Both the position numbers and the translations under genes were made by a program. Source: a virus. Taken from it: a DNA stretch of 35,141 nucleotides. The notes beneath the pieces were generated by a model that saw only the letters and a list, made by a program, of their open reading frames with translations, searched no databases and was not told the origin of the DNA. Of this stretch, positions 7,120 to 14,588 are shown one piece after another (position 1 is the first letter of the stretch; each line of letters opens with the position of its first letter). The stretch covers positions 1-35,141 of the IMG/VR virus record IMGVR_UViG_3300029913_000067; one strand, 5' to 3'.

Positions 7120-7340
7120 GGCGCATTAATTTCTTTGCATATCTGACCGTCGCTGCAATTGCGGGGTATTTGTTTGGATATGGTGCGCGGCCAGACCCGC
7201 GAATTGTCACCGTGATTAAGAATGTGCCAGTCGAAACGATCATTACTCGACATGAGTGTAATTCGGTCGATGCGGTCAAATGGTGGAACAATTCTGACTT
7301 GAGGTCAGCTAAATTAAAACTTTGTGGGATTGGGAAATGA
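7116..7340 (+). CDS. Small single-pass membrane protein
   Basis: The product is 74 residues. After MRRIN comes a hydrophobic helix, FFAYLTVAAIAGYLFGYG, followed by a polar domain of about 50 residues containing RHECNSVDAVKWWNN. The basic start before the helix suggests an inner-membrane anchor with the rest outside the cytoplasm, or an uncleaved signal. I start at 7116 (ATGA overlap with the gene before) rather than at 7011, which would read through that gene. No family is recognised. Confidence 0.55.
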   Translation: MRRINFFAYLTVAAIAGYLFGYGARPDPRIVTVIKNVPVETIITRHECNSVDAVKWWNNSDLRSAKLKLCGIGK

Positions 7341-7508
7341 GCGACAAAAAAATGTACAGTCGGTAAAACGCATAAATGGGAATGGGTTAAAGATGTGGCG
7401 TTGCGAACTTCACCACGCCCCGGTTATCTGAAAATTTCTGCGAAAGGTGTTTTTAAATGTGCCTGCGGCGCAACTAAATACGGCATGTCTAAAAATGGAT
7501 TGCTCTGA
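7337..7508 (+). pseudogene. Small Cys-containing (zinc-ribbon-like) gene with frame broken at an A7 run
   Basis: The ATG at 7337 overlaps the previous stop, like its neighbours, but as written reads MSDKKMYSR and stops. One base further on in register, after the A7 run at 7346-7352, is a continuous frame of 51 codons reading CTVGKTHKWEWV... and ending near FKCACGATKYG and a TGA at 7506-7508. Removing one A would give a sensible 56-residue protein, MSDKKCTVGKTHKW..., resembling short phage zinc-ribbon proteins. This is either a real frameshift, a homopolymer sequencing error, or slippage-based expression. Confidence 0.55.
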
Positions 7509-7521
7509 ATAAAAATAAATC

Positions 7522-7550
7522 TTGACAAACATTGACGGCATCGTCAAAAT
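7522..7550 (+). promoter_or_regulatory. Promoter upstream of the 7585 gene
   Basis: TTGACA (7522-7527) is followed after 17 bases by CAAAAT (7545-7550). The operator-like palindrome at 7532-7547 fills the spacer and touches the -10. The gene start lies 35 bases downstream with a GGAG leader. Confidence 0.5.
7532..7547. promoter_or_regulatory. Operator-like palindrome, copy 4
   Basis: TTGACGGCATCGTCAA fits TTGAC-N6-GTCAA and lies between the -35 and -10 of a candidate promoter, a position where bound protein would block RNA polymerase. Confidence 0.55.
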
Positions 7551-7584
7551 GCAATGGCATTACTAACTTACTGGAGAATTTGAA

Positions 7585-8367
7585 ATGCAAATTATAATTA
7601 ACGACATCAATCAACTTACGGATTTGGAGCGGCAAATATTGTTGATACTTGCAGATACGCCCGTTGAGTCTTTGTCATTTAAAATTAAACCTGCCGATTT
7701 ACCCGATGCTGGCGCTGATGTCAATCCGATTATTGCGAAGCATGCGTATGTACAACCGTCAACTCTGATTCAATCGCTGCCGGAGTCATTCGACCCAAAC
7801 GTAGCGTTCGGCACGGCCCCTGTATCCAATATTGCCGTTGCCGCTCAGTCTCCGATTGTGCCAATTACTTCTCAACTGCCCAACGTATCGTTACCGCCTG
7901 CAGCGGCTTTCAACATACCGGCACCTGCGCAAACGGGCACTACTCAGTCAGCGGTTGCGACCCTTTCAAACCCTGCCCAAGGCGACACGGATAAAAACGG
8001 CTTCCCGTGGCATCCAGACATTCATTCTTCTTCGAAAGAGAAAAACCAAGACGGGTCATGGCGTTACAAACGTGGTGCGGACAAATCTGTCATTCAAGCG
8101 GTCGAAGCGCAATTGCGCGCAGCATTGGCAGCACCCGCTCAGCCAGCCCCTCAATCGCCATTGACCCCACTTAATACTGACATACTGACATGGCCCGTAT
8201 TGATTCAGGAATTGACCGGTTTATTGTCGGCCAACAAAATTACCAATGACCAGATTACAAAAATTTGCAAAGAATCTGGCGTTGACCAATTTAGCATGCT
8301 GGCGGCACGTCCTGATTTGTTTAAAAATGTGCTGTTCCGTTGTCAGCAACTGGCGTCAGTAGCATGA
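7585..8367 (+). CDS. Hypothetical replication-module protein
   Basis: This 260-residue protein begins MQIIINDINQLTDLERQIL after a GGAG leader. A Pro/Ala/Gln-rich linker occupies about residues 70-135. A conserved-looking block follows, NGFPWHPDIHSSSKEK and DGSWRYKRGAD, then helical sequence to the end. Proteins with the W-D/H-x-x-IHSS...W-R-x-R-G block often sit just before a DUF2800 nuclease in phage genomes, as here, so it probably works with the replication/recombination genes. The activity is unknown. It has its own promoter and operator and overlaps the next gene (ATGA). Confidence 0.65.
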   Translation: MQIIINDINQLTDLERQILLILADTPVESLSFKIKPADLPDAGADVNPIIAKHAYVQPSTLIQSLPESFDPNVAFGTAPVSNIAVAAQSPIVPITSQLPNVSLPPAAAFNIPAPAQTGTTQSAVATLSNPAQGDTDKNGFPWHPDIHSSSKEKNQDGSWRYKRGADKSVIQAVEAQLRAALAAPAQPAPQSPLTPLNTDILTWPVLIQELTGLLSANKITNDQITKICKESGVDQFSMLAARPDLFKNVLFRCQQLASVA

Positions 8368-9485
8368 GTGCTCACGCATTTTTAGCACCCTCATCCGCGC
8401 ACGTGTGGGTAAATTGCGCTGGTTCGGCAAAAATGCAGCAGTTGTACCGTGAACCTGCCGATAGCCCGAAAGCGATCGAAGGGACTGGCGCGCATTGGTT
8501 TTTGAAAGAACTGGTGCATGGTCGCCAGGTTGCGCTCGGGCAGGTTGCTGAAAATGGCGTGACGCTTGATCCTGAGATGTTGGCTGCGGTTGAGTTATGC
8601 CACGGTATTATTGCGGATATTATGCAAGATTCAACCGTGATTCGAGCGGCATGCGAGGCGCCCGTCGCAATACCATATGTACATCAACAAAATTGGGGAA
8701 CGCCTGATTTTTGGGCGTATCGTCCGGGATTGCTGACTATTGTTGATTTTAAATATGGTCATGAATTTGTTGAAGTGTTTGAAAATTGGCAGTTGATGGA
8801 TTATGCATGTGGGATTATCGACGAATTGAAAATCGATGGCCATGCGGATCAATTTACACAAGTCGAATTTGTCATTGTCCAACCTCGTAGTTATCACCCA
8901 GACGGACAAGTGCGTCGTTGGACAATTTCTACATCCCACTTGCGCGGACATTTCAATCAATTACATGCGAGTGCGGAATTGGCAGTGCGTCCTGATGCGC
9001 GAGTTACCACGGGGTCGCATTGTGAATACTGTAGCGCATCGCATGTTTGCAAAGCGTTGCAGGCAGATGCAATGCGTGGGGTTGATACCAGTGACGAGTC
9101 GGTGCCGTTTGAACTGAGTAGTGTGCAGGTTGGTCATGAGTTGCGTGCCGTACAGCGGGCAATCAGTAAATTGGAAATGCGCGAACGTGGTTTGATTGAG
9201 CAGGCCAAAGCACTTTTGCGTAATGGGGAAATTGTTCCTTTCTATCATTTGGAACCAACTAAATCACGTCGCATCTGGATTAAATCTGTACCTGAAATTG
9301 CGGCATTTGGAAATATGTTTGGCGTTGATTTATTAAAACCGCCCGAAGTCGTCACACCGACCCAGGCGAAAGCGTTAAAAAAACTGGACCCGGATTTAAT
9401 TGATTCATATAGCGGTCAATCTAATGGTGAAATTAAACTCGTTCCTATCGATAATCTTTTAGTTAAAAAGGCATTTCAATCATGA
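8364..9485 (+). CDS. DUF2800 RecB/Cas4-like nuclease, probable Fe-S protein
   Basis: This 373-residue protein carries the PD-(D/E)xK nuclease signature: an early EGTGAHW histidine motif (39-45), GTPD with D115, VDFKYG with D128 and K130, and the downstream NWQLMDYA (Q143, Y147). Cysteines are arranged as one near the N-terminus (C18, in NCAGS) and a C-x2-C-x5-C cluster (CEYCSASHVC), the 1+3 layout of Cas4/AddB iron-sulfur nucleases. It likely processes DNA ends in replication or recombination. The ATG at 8364 overlaps the previous stop; an upstream in-frame ATG at 8340 would fall inside the preceding gene. Confidence 0.82.
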   Translation: MSAHAFLAPSSAHVWVNCAGSAKMQQLYREPADSPKAIEGTGAHWFLKELVHGRQVALGQVAENGVTLDPEMLAAVELCHGIIADIMQDSTVIRAACEAPVAIPYVHQQNWGTPDFWAYRPGLLTIVDFKYGHEFVEVFENWQLMDYACGIIDELKIDGHADQFTQVEFVIVQPRSYHPDGQVRRWTISTSHLRGHFNQLHASAELAVRPDARVTTGSHCEYCSASHVCKALQADAMRGVDTSDESVPFELSSVQVGHELRAVQRAISKLEMRERGLIEQAKALLRNGEIVPFYHLEPTKSRRIWIKSVPEIAAFGNMFGVDLLKPPEVVTPTQAKALKKLDPDLIDSYSGQSNGEIKLVPIDNLLVKKAFQS

Positions 9486-10462
9486 GCACAAAGAATTCAG
9501 CAATTTTTACCACACCAGTTGGTCGCATCGTCTGGGGCAGCGTCTACACTCCACAAACGGCAGACAAAGATGGTAATCCTCTTGTTGTAAAATCCGGCCA
9601 GAATAAAGGCAAACCGACCAAAAAATGGGCGTTTGGCTTGGCAATCACGAAAACACCAGGCTGTGCGCATTTTACGCAAGAGTCATGGGGTCAACATTTC
9701 CTTGCCGTTGCACAGCGCGGTTTTCCGAATGGGGCGTGGCAGCGGCCAGACTTCGCGTGGAAAGTAACGGACGGCGATAGCGCGATGCCGAACAAAAAAG
9801 GACGTGCGCCAAATGCCACGCCGCATAATGTCGGGCATTGGATTATCTCAATTTCAACCAGCATGCAAGCACCTCGCTTGTTCCGCCAAGATCAGTCGCA
9901 GCAATGGGTTCAAATCGTTGGTGAAGACGATTTTGTCAAGTGCGGGCATTATGTACAGGTCAATCTCGAATTAACGGATAACGCCCCCGCTGAATCGGCT
10001 GGCATTTACGTCAATCCGCGCATGATTGCGTGGGTTGCGTACGGCGAGGAGATCATATCTGGCCCCGATGTGTCTGAGGCAGGTTTTGGAGGCGTACCGT
10101 TGCCAGCAGGGGCGTCAGCGGTGCCAATTGGCGGGTTTGCTACGGCTAGTCCAGTTGTCGGATTGCCCGCCAGCCCAGGCGCGCAATTGCCGGGATTACC
10201 TGGACTTAATGCGTTACCTGCCAGCGTGGCAAGCTATCAGCCACAGCAACAAGCTGCCCCGGTTACTCAAGGCATTCCGCAATTACCTATTGTGCCGAAT
10301 CCAGCATTCTTACAAGCCGGGCCAGTTGCCGCGCTGCCGGGATTGACTGCCACCCCGGTCAAACGCATGACGGCTGCGGCGCAAGGTACCTATGACCAGT
10401 ATATTGCTGCCGGGTACACCGACGCATTATTAATTCAAAATGGTCTGATGACGGTTGCGTAA
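9482..10462 (+). CDS. DUF2815-type ssDNA-binding protein
   Basis: This 326-residue protein starts by ATGA overlap with the nuclease. The N-terminal part (about 1-190: VGRIVWGSVYTPQ, KKWAFGLAI, GHWIISIST, CGHYVQVNLELTDN) matches DUF2815 proteins, which pair with DUF2800 in many phages and are thought to be single-stranded DNA-binding proteins. The C-terminal half is low-complexity Pro/Ala/Gly/Gln-rich and flexible, ending in TYDQYIAAGYTDALLIQNGLM. It should coat ssDNA for the family-B polymerase encoded downstream. A terminator lies immediately after it. Confidence 0.78.
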   Translation: MSTKNSAIFTTPVGRIVWGSVYTPQTADKDGNPLVVKSGQNKGKPTKKWAFGLAITKTPGCAHFTQESWGQHFLAVAQRGFPNGAWQRPDFAWKVTDGDSAMPNKKGRAPNATPHNVGHWIISISTSMQAPRLFRQDQSQQWVQIVGEDDFVKCGHYVQVNLELTDNAPAESAGIYVNPRMIAWVAYGEEIISGPDVSEAGFGGVPLPAGASAVPIGGFATASPVVGLPASPGAQLPGLPGLNALPASVASYQPQQQAAPVTQGIPQLPIVPNPAFLQAGPVAALPGLTATPVKRMTAAAQGTYDQYIAAGYTDALLIQNGLMTVA

Positions 10463-10468
10463 TTTTGC

Positions 10469-10503
10469 GCCCGGTTGCTGTGATGCGTGACCGGGCTATT
10501 TTT
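10469..10503 (+). terminator. Rho-independent terminator after the SSB gene
   Basis: GCCCGGT (10469-10475) pairs with ACCGGGC (10490-10496) around a 14-base loop, followed directly by TATTTTT. It should end or attenuate rightward transcripts so the downstream polymerase genes are read at lower level. Confidence 0.75.
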
Positions 10504-10516
10504 AAGTGAGGCGCAA

Positions 10517-10690
10517 ATGATACGATGTGTTGATGGCAAAGAGTTCGAAAATGTGTCAATTGTGGGCAGTGTGGTGCAACGAAATTCCGATGATATCCAC
10601 ACACCCCCTGTCGTTGGTGAATATCCGGTTATTGCTGTTTTTTGGGGTCGGGTTGTCACCTACGTTAGCCAAATTAAAAGGATATTATGA
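10517..10690 (+). CDS. Small hypothetical protein
   Basis: The ORF gives 57 residues from the ATG at 10517, which has GAGG five to six bases upstream; an in-frame upstream start at 10487 would lie inside the terminator. The product, beginning MIRCVDGKEF and ending RVVTYVSQIKRIL, is mostly beta-like and has no recognised motif. Its stop overlaps the next start. Confidence 0.5.
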   Translation: MIRCVDGKEFENVSIVGSVVQRNSDDIHTPPVVGEYPVIAVFWGRVVTYVSQIKRIL

Positions 10691-10866
10691 AAAGATTCAT
10701 TTTAATCATTTTGTGGTCTTTGGCACTTTATGTTGCTGGCGGATTCATTGTTTTAGATTGGAATGTATTTGAATGGTCGGAGGCTAGTCGTACGTTTTAT
10801 GTTTGGTTCGTATTTACGGGTGGCGCATTTATTGCTTTCACGCCTAAATCCATATGGGAGCCATAA
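10687..10866 (+). CDS. Small two-helix membrane protein
   Basis: The product is 59 residues. Two hydrophobic stretches are visible: FILIILWSLALYVAGGFIVL (about 4-23) and FYVWFVFTGGAFIAF (about 37-51), separated by a short acidic loop, DWNVFEWSEAS. It overlaps the preceding gene (ATGA) and ends 2 bases before the next start. It could be a small accessory membrane protein; nothing marks it as a holin apart from size and topology. Confidence 0.55.
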   Translation: MKRFILIILWSLALYVAGGFIVLDWNVFEWSEASRTFYVWFVFTGGAFIAFTPKSIWEP

Positions 10867-10868
10867 CT

Positions 10869-11174
10869 ATGAAATTATCTGAACATCAAAAAGCGCAGAT
10901 GTATGCCGGTTCGCAATTCGGTGCCGATATTGTCAATTTTATTGATCGCCAGCTTGAGGATCAATTTGTGCCATCTGCATGCAAAGCGGTCGGAATATTG
11001 CAAGATGCGATGCTGGACACTGATGAAATTTTCATTCATTTTGACGCTTTTTTAGAAAAATTGCCCAAACAGTTAGCGGCGGAATTTAATGATCTGTTGC
11101 AGGCGCATGTTGACGATCTTGAGCGCACCAATGAATCAATTGCCGAAGCAATTCGCGCATTGGATCAAAAATGA
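10869..11174 (+). CDS. Small helical hypothetical protein
   Basis: The ORF gives 101 residues from the ATG at 10869, with GGGAG upstream. The sequence, MKLSEHQKAQMYAGSQFGADIVNFID..., is acidic and helical with no Cys cluster or membrane segment. It sits between a small membrane protein and the gene overlapping the polymerase, so it may have a replication-related role, but no family is recognised. Confidence 0.55.
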   Translation: MKLSEHQKAQMYAGSQFGADIVNFIDRQLEDQFVPSACKAVGILQDAMLDTDEIFIHFDAFLEKLPKQLAAEFNDLLQAHVDDLERTNESIAEAIRALDQK

Positions 11175-11377
11175 GCATGCAAATGCGTAAAGTGATTGAT
11201 ACCAAAGAAGTCCGCCCATTACGATTGCTACCCAACATCGCGGGGTTTGAATTTCACGGCGTGCGCGCGGATTTTACGCTAGCAAACTGTCGTGTTGAAC
11301 GCACCGAGGAAGGTACACACGTCATTCGCGGCGAGGAGTCCTATTTTAATTTGCAAGGTTGGGTTCCTAAATCATGA
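11171..11377 (+). CDS. Small hypothetical protein upstream of the DNA polymerase
   Basis: The ORF gives 68 residues, with ATGA overlaps to both neighbours. The sequence (EVRPLRLLPNIAGFEFHGVRADF, shown in part: LLPNIAGFEF) is predicted mainly beta and has no catalytic pattern. Close coupling with the polymerase gene suggests co-expression; the function is unknown. Confidence 0.55.
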   Translation: MSMQMRKVIDTKEVRPLRLLPNIAGFEFHGVRADFTLANCRVERTEEGTHVIRGEESYFNLQGWVPKS

Positions 11378-13371
11378 TCAAACCCGAAATAATGTTCGAC
11401 ACCGAATGTTATCCGAATTATTGGTTGCTCCGATTTAAAAACGGTTACAGTTTTGAACTGCGCGAAGGTCAACGATTGACGCCTGAGCAGGGTTTTAGAA
11501 TTCGTTGGCTATTTGACGTTGTTACTGCCGTCAGTTTTAATGGTCGCAACTATGACGTTGTTATGATCAACGCTGCTTTATGTGGATACACACCGGCGCA
11601 ATTGAAATTTTTAAATGATCAGATTATTGTTCAGGGAATTAAACCATGGGATATCAATCTACCCGCCAAATGGGAACCTCTCGACCACATCGATATTATC
11701 GAAACATGCCCTGGTGTCAAAGCATCGCTAAAACAACTTGCCGCTCGTGTCCATAGCAAGCGATTGCAAGACCTGCCGTATGAGCCAGACACGCGTTTGA
11801 CTGAGGATGAAATAAAAAACGTGTTTGATTATTGTGGCAACGATTTACAATTGTTGCAGGATGTTTTCGACGGGCTAAAATCTGAATTGAAATTTCGCAG
11901 GGCATTAAGTCAACGTTATGGCATTGATCTGCGCAGTAAATCGGATGCCCAAATAGGCGAAACTGTCTTAAAACTACGCTGTGAAAATGTTCTCGGTCGT
12001 AAATTATACAGACAGGATGTAAATATAAATTTGCGTTTTAAATATGAAGCGCCTGATTTTATTGCATTTACCCATCCTGCTCTGATTGCCGCATTCGAAG
12101 CGGTCAAATCATCGATCTTTACACTGAACCCGAATGCCACAGTTGGCATGCCTGCCGCACTGGAAGGTTTAACGATTACGCTCGGCGATACTACCTATAA
12201 AATGGGTATTGGCGGACTTCACAGCCAAGAGCAAAAATTAATACTTGTTAGTGATGCAAACAAGACTGTGCGCATGCCCGATGTGGCCAGTTATTACCCG
12301 GCACTTATGATTAATTCGGGAAAATTTCCTGCTGCGCTCGGCCCGGCATTTACTAAAGAATACACGGCTATTCGAGATGAACGTCTGGTGCATAAAGCCA
12401 CGCTGGCGCGATTGAAAGATGCACATCAGACTGATTGTATCGAATACGACGACGCTAAAGTCGGCTCCGAAGGCGGCAAGATTCAAATTAACGGCCCATT
12501 TGGTAAAACCGGCTCACCGTATTCAATATTGTTTGCGCCGGAAATGTTGATTCAAACAACGTTGACCGGACAATTATCAATTTTGATGCTAATCGAATGG
12601 CATGAATATTATGGAATACCTGTGCGATCGGCCAACACCGATGGCATTGTGATCGAATGCCCAAATCATTTGTTGACCACAAGTGAAATGCTGATTAAAG
12701 AATGGGAAAAGCGCACCGGGTTAGAAATGGAAACTTCGGATTATGTTGCATTGTACGCGCGCGATGTAAATAACTATTACGCGATAAAAACACCCGACGA
12801 CGTAAAGCGCAAAGGTGAATATGCCCTATCTGGACTGGCCGCAAAGAAGAACCCCGACGTTGAAATTTGCTCGGATGCGGTAGAAAAATACTTGGTGCAT
12901 GGTACGCCGGTTCGCACAACGATTGCGGCTTGTCGCGATATCCGTAAATTTGTGACAATTCAAAAAGTAGCAGGCGGTGCGGTGAAATTGTGGGGTAAAG
13001 GGCCTGATAAAAATGCACTTGTTAAAGACATGGTGCCAGTATTGGAAGCAAATGGATGGCTGAAAGTCGGGCGTCGATGGATTAAAAACCTACCGGATAC
13101 ATTTGAGTCCGTATCGATGACTGCTCAGGAAGCCTATCAGACCTGTTTTAATCCACAAGTTCGAGAATATCTTGGGAAAGTCATTCGCTGGTATTATGGT
13201 GTAAATAGTCCGGGTACCATTGTGTACGCAAAAAATGGGAATACCGTAGGTAGATCAGAAGGTGCGCAACCCTGTATGACTTTACCAGATGAATTTCCGA
13301 GCGATATCGACTACGATTGGTATGCTGCGAACTGTGAATCAATCTTGCGAGATTTGGGGGTGTTGCCATGA
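11374..13371 (+). CDS. Family-B DNA polymerase
   Basis: This 665-residue replicative polymerase has a 3'-5' exonuclease domain with Exo I FDTE (D9, E11), Exo II SFNGRNYD (N56, D61) and Exo III YCGND (Y153, D157). Polymerase motif A is DVASYYPALM (D303) and motif B begins at about K369 (KIQINGPFGKTG). Motif C is ANTDGIVIE: D423 is present, but the first Asp of the usual DTD is an asparagine (N421). The protein is short for family B, as is common in phages. It overlaps its neighbours by ATGA on both sides. Confidence 0.88.
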   Translation: MIKPEIMFDTECYPNYWLLRFKNGYSFELREGQRLTPEQGFRIRWLFDVVTAVSFNGRNYDVVMINAALCGYTPAQLKFLNDQIIVQGIKPWDINLPAKWEPLDHIDIIETCPGVKASLKQLAARVHSKRLQDLPYEPDTRLTEDEIKNVFDYCGNDLQLLQDVFDGLKSELKFRRALSQRYGIDLRSKSDAQIGETVLKLRCENVLGRKLYRQDVNINLRFKYEAPDFIAFTHPALIAAFEAVKSSIFTLNPNATVGMPAALEGLTITLGDTTYKMGIGGLHSQEQKLILVSDANKTVRMPDVASYYPALMINSGKFPAALGPAFTKEYTAIRDERLVHKATLARLKDAHQTDCIEYDDAKVGSEGGKIQINGPFGKTGSPYSILFAPEMLIQTTLTGQLSILMLIEWHEYYGIPVRSANTDGIVIECPNHLLTTSEMLIKEWEKRTGLEMETSDYVALYARDVNNYYAIKTPDDVKRKGEYALSGLAAKKNPDVEICSDAVEKYLVHGTPVRTTIAACRDIRKFVTIQKVAGGAVKLWGKGPDKNALVKDMVPVLEANGWLKVGRRWIKNLPDTFESVSMTAQEAYQTCFNPQVREYLGKVIRWYYGVNSPGTIVYAKNGNTVGRSEGAQPCMTLPDEFPSDIDYDWYAANCESILRDLGVLP

Positions 13372-13490
13372 TTTCAAATTACATCGTTTTGCTTCGGTAT
13401 GGATATTTACAAGTACAGAATATCTACATATTTGGGATTGTGCACGAAACGATCGCCACAGTGCTATTTGATGATGTGGTTTGGTGCTAA
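13368..13490 (+). CDS. Short ORF at the end of the rightward operon
   Basis: This 40-residue ORF begins MISNYIVLLRYGYLQ and ends FDDVVWC. Its ATG overlaps the polymerase stop (ATGA), which is the main reason to accept it. It has no recognised motif and could be non-functional read-on. Confidence 0.4.
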   Translation: MISNYIVLLRYGYLQVQNIYIFGIVHETIATVLFDDVVWC

Positions 13491-13491
13491 C

Positions 13492-13532
13492 GCTTGGGAG
13501 GGCATGAATTAATCAGAGCTCACATCCCAAGC
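13492..13532. terminator. Inverted repeat between the converging operons
   Basis: GCTTGGGA (13492-13499) is complementary to TCCCAAGC (13525-13532), with a 25-base interior. It lies between the two convergent stop codons (13490 and 13544). There is no T-run on either side, so it may act as a bidirectional or rho-assisted end, or only protect mRNA 3' ends. Confidence 0.35.
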
Positions 13533-13543
13533 ACACAGCATGA

Positions 13544-14344
13544 TTATACCATCTCAGTCAACGCCGATCGGGTTTCGTTGTATCCGGTCATGAGCAATTT
13601 TGATCGTAACTCAAAAGTCATGTTTTTGTCTAAACCTCCGGCAAACCCGGTTTCAATGTACGCAAAATGTACCCCTGATTGCAACGCAAGCGCTCTATGA
13701 GCGTTTTCCGTAGCGCTGAGCATTAAGTCTAACAACCTAGGAGCAACGTTGAATAGCGATGATTTTGCGGCGCTGAATGGGCTTTGTTTTGAGACCAACT
13801 GAATCCCTAAACGCGGGATATCGTCTTTAACCAATAAATCGGCAGGAATGTTGTCAATCATACCACCATCCATCAATAATGCTTTGCCGATTTGCACCGG
13901 CGAATAAACGAATGGTATTGACGCAGAAGACCGCGCTGCTTTAGCAATGCTGATGTCAGGGGTGTTGTATTTATTAAAAACGAATGACGACTCTGACGCC
14001 ACGTCGGACGCCACAATGGTTAAATCGGTGCGCAATTGTCTGAACGTTTGATGTTTGGTGTAATTACCAATCAAAGACTGTAGATTTTTACCGTTGCAGA
14101 AACCACCCCGCATTAAGGCTGTCGGAGTAAATTTTAAAATATTTGACCAGTTTTGTGTTAACGCAATGTCGCGCATTTTAGTCAACGGCATGCCGGATGC
14201 GGCCAATGCAGAAATTAGAGAGCCGCCGGATGTACCTGCATATTCAACAGGTTTGTATCCGGCGTCTTGAATTGCCATAAGCGCGCCGACGTGCGCGGGG
14301 AATTTAAACCCCGAGCCCGACAAGGCGACGCGAATGGGTTTCAT
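13544..14344 (-). CDS. Patatin-like phospholipase at the end of the lysis cassette
   Basis: This 266-residue protein has the patatin Ser-Asp dyad: GTSGGS with the nucleophile S39 and DGG with D159, plus a glycine-rich oxyanion-hole segment near residues 9-14 (SGSGFK). Patatins hydrolyse acyl chains from membrane lipids. The ATG at 14344 overlaps the preceding stop (ATGA); an in-frame extension to 14374 would run into that gene. There is no signal peptide, so it would stay in the cytoplasm until membrane damage or act on the inner membrane. Being the last gene after holin-like, endolysin and lipoprotein genes suggests a part in lysis; an anti-defence or lipid-remodelling role is also possible. 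The enzyme family is clear, its role inferred. Confidence 0.85.
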   Translation of the reverse strand: MKPIRVALSGSGFKFPAHVGALMAIQDAGYKPVEYAGTSGGSLISALAASGMPLTKMRDIALTQNWSNILKFTPTALMRGGFCNGKNLQSLIGNYTKHQTFRQLRTDLTIVASDVASESSFVFNKYNTPDISIAKAARSSASIPFVYSPVQIGKALLMDGGMIDNIPADLLVKDDIPRLGIQLVSKQSPFSAAKSSLFNVAPRLLDLMLSATENAHRALALQSGVHFAYIETGFAGGLDKNMTFELRSKLLMTGYNETRSALTEMV

Positions 14345-14586
14345 GCGTGTTTGATGGCGGTGGCTGCCACCCATGCAGCATGCGCGGCAATGACTTGCTG
14401 AATGACCGCCGCTGATTGATCTGCGGTCACTACCCCGGATGATGACAGCGCGTTGATACCCTGTATCACATTGATGATTGCGGGGATCGAAGCGGCAATT
14501 GCCGCGTCTGCCGGATTGACTGCCGCCAATACACCGGCTGCTTCATCAATAACCGCTGTGGTTTCTGTTGTTGGTGCGTTATCCAT
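14341..14586 (-). CDS. Small Ala-rich hypothetical protein of the lysis region
   Basis: This 81-residue ORF starts at 14586 behind an AAGGAAA site. The sequence, beginning MDNAPTTETTAV, is Ala/Val/Ile-rich (AAIAASIPAIINVIQGINAL) and could form one hydrophobic helix or a helical bundle. It overlaps the patatin gene. It may be a small structural or membrane protein; no family is recognised. Confidence 0.55.
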   Translation of the reverse strand: MDNAPTTETTAVIDEAAGVLAAVNPADAAIAASIPAIINVIQGINALSSSGVVTADQSAAVIQQVIAAHAAWVAATAIKHA

Positions 14587-14588
14587 GA

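Noticed and set aside
13544-14344. Patatin gene as a CBASS CapV-type defence effector
   Set aside because: No nucleotidyltransferase or other CBASS gene is nearby and it is coupled to lysis genes.
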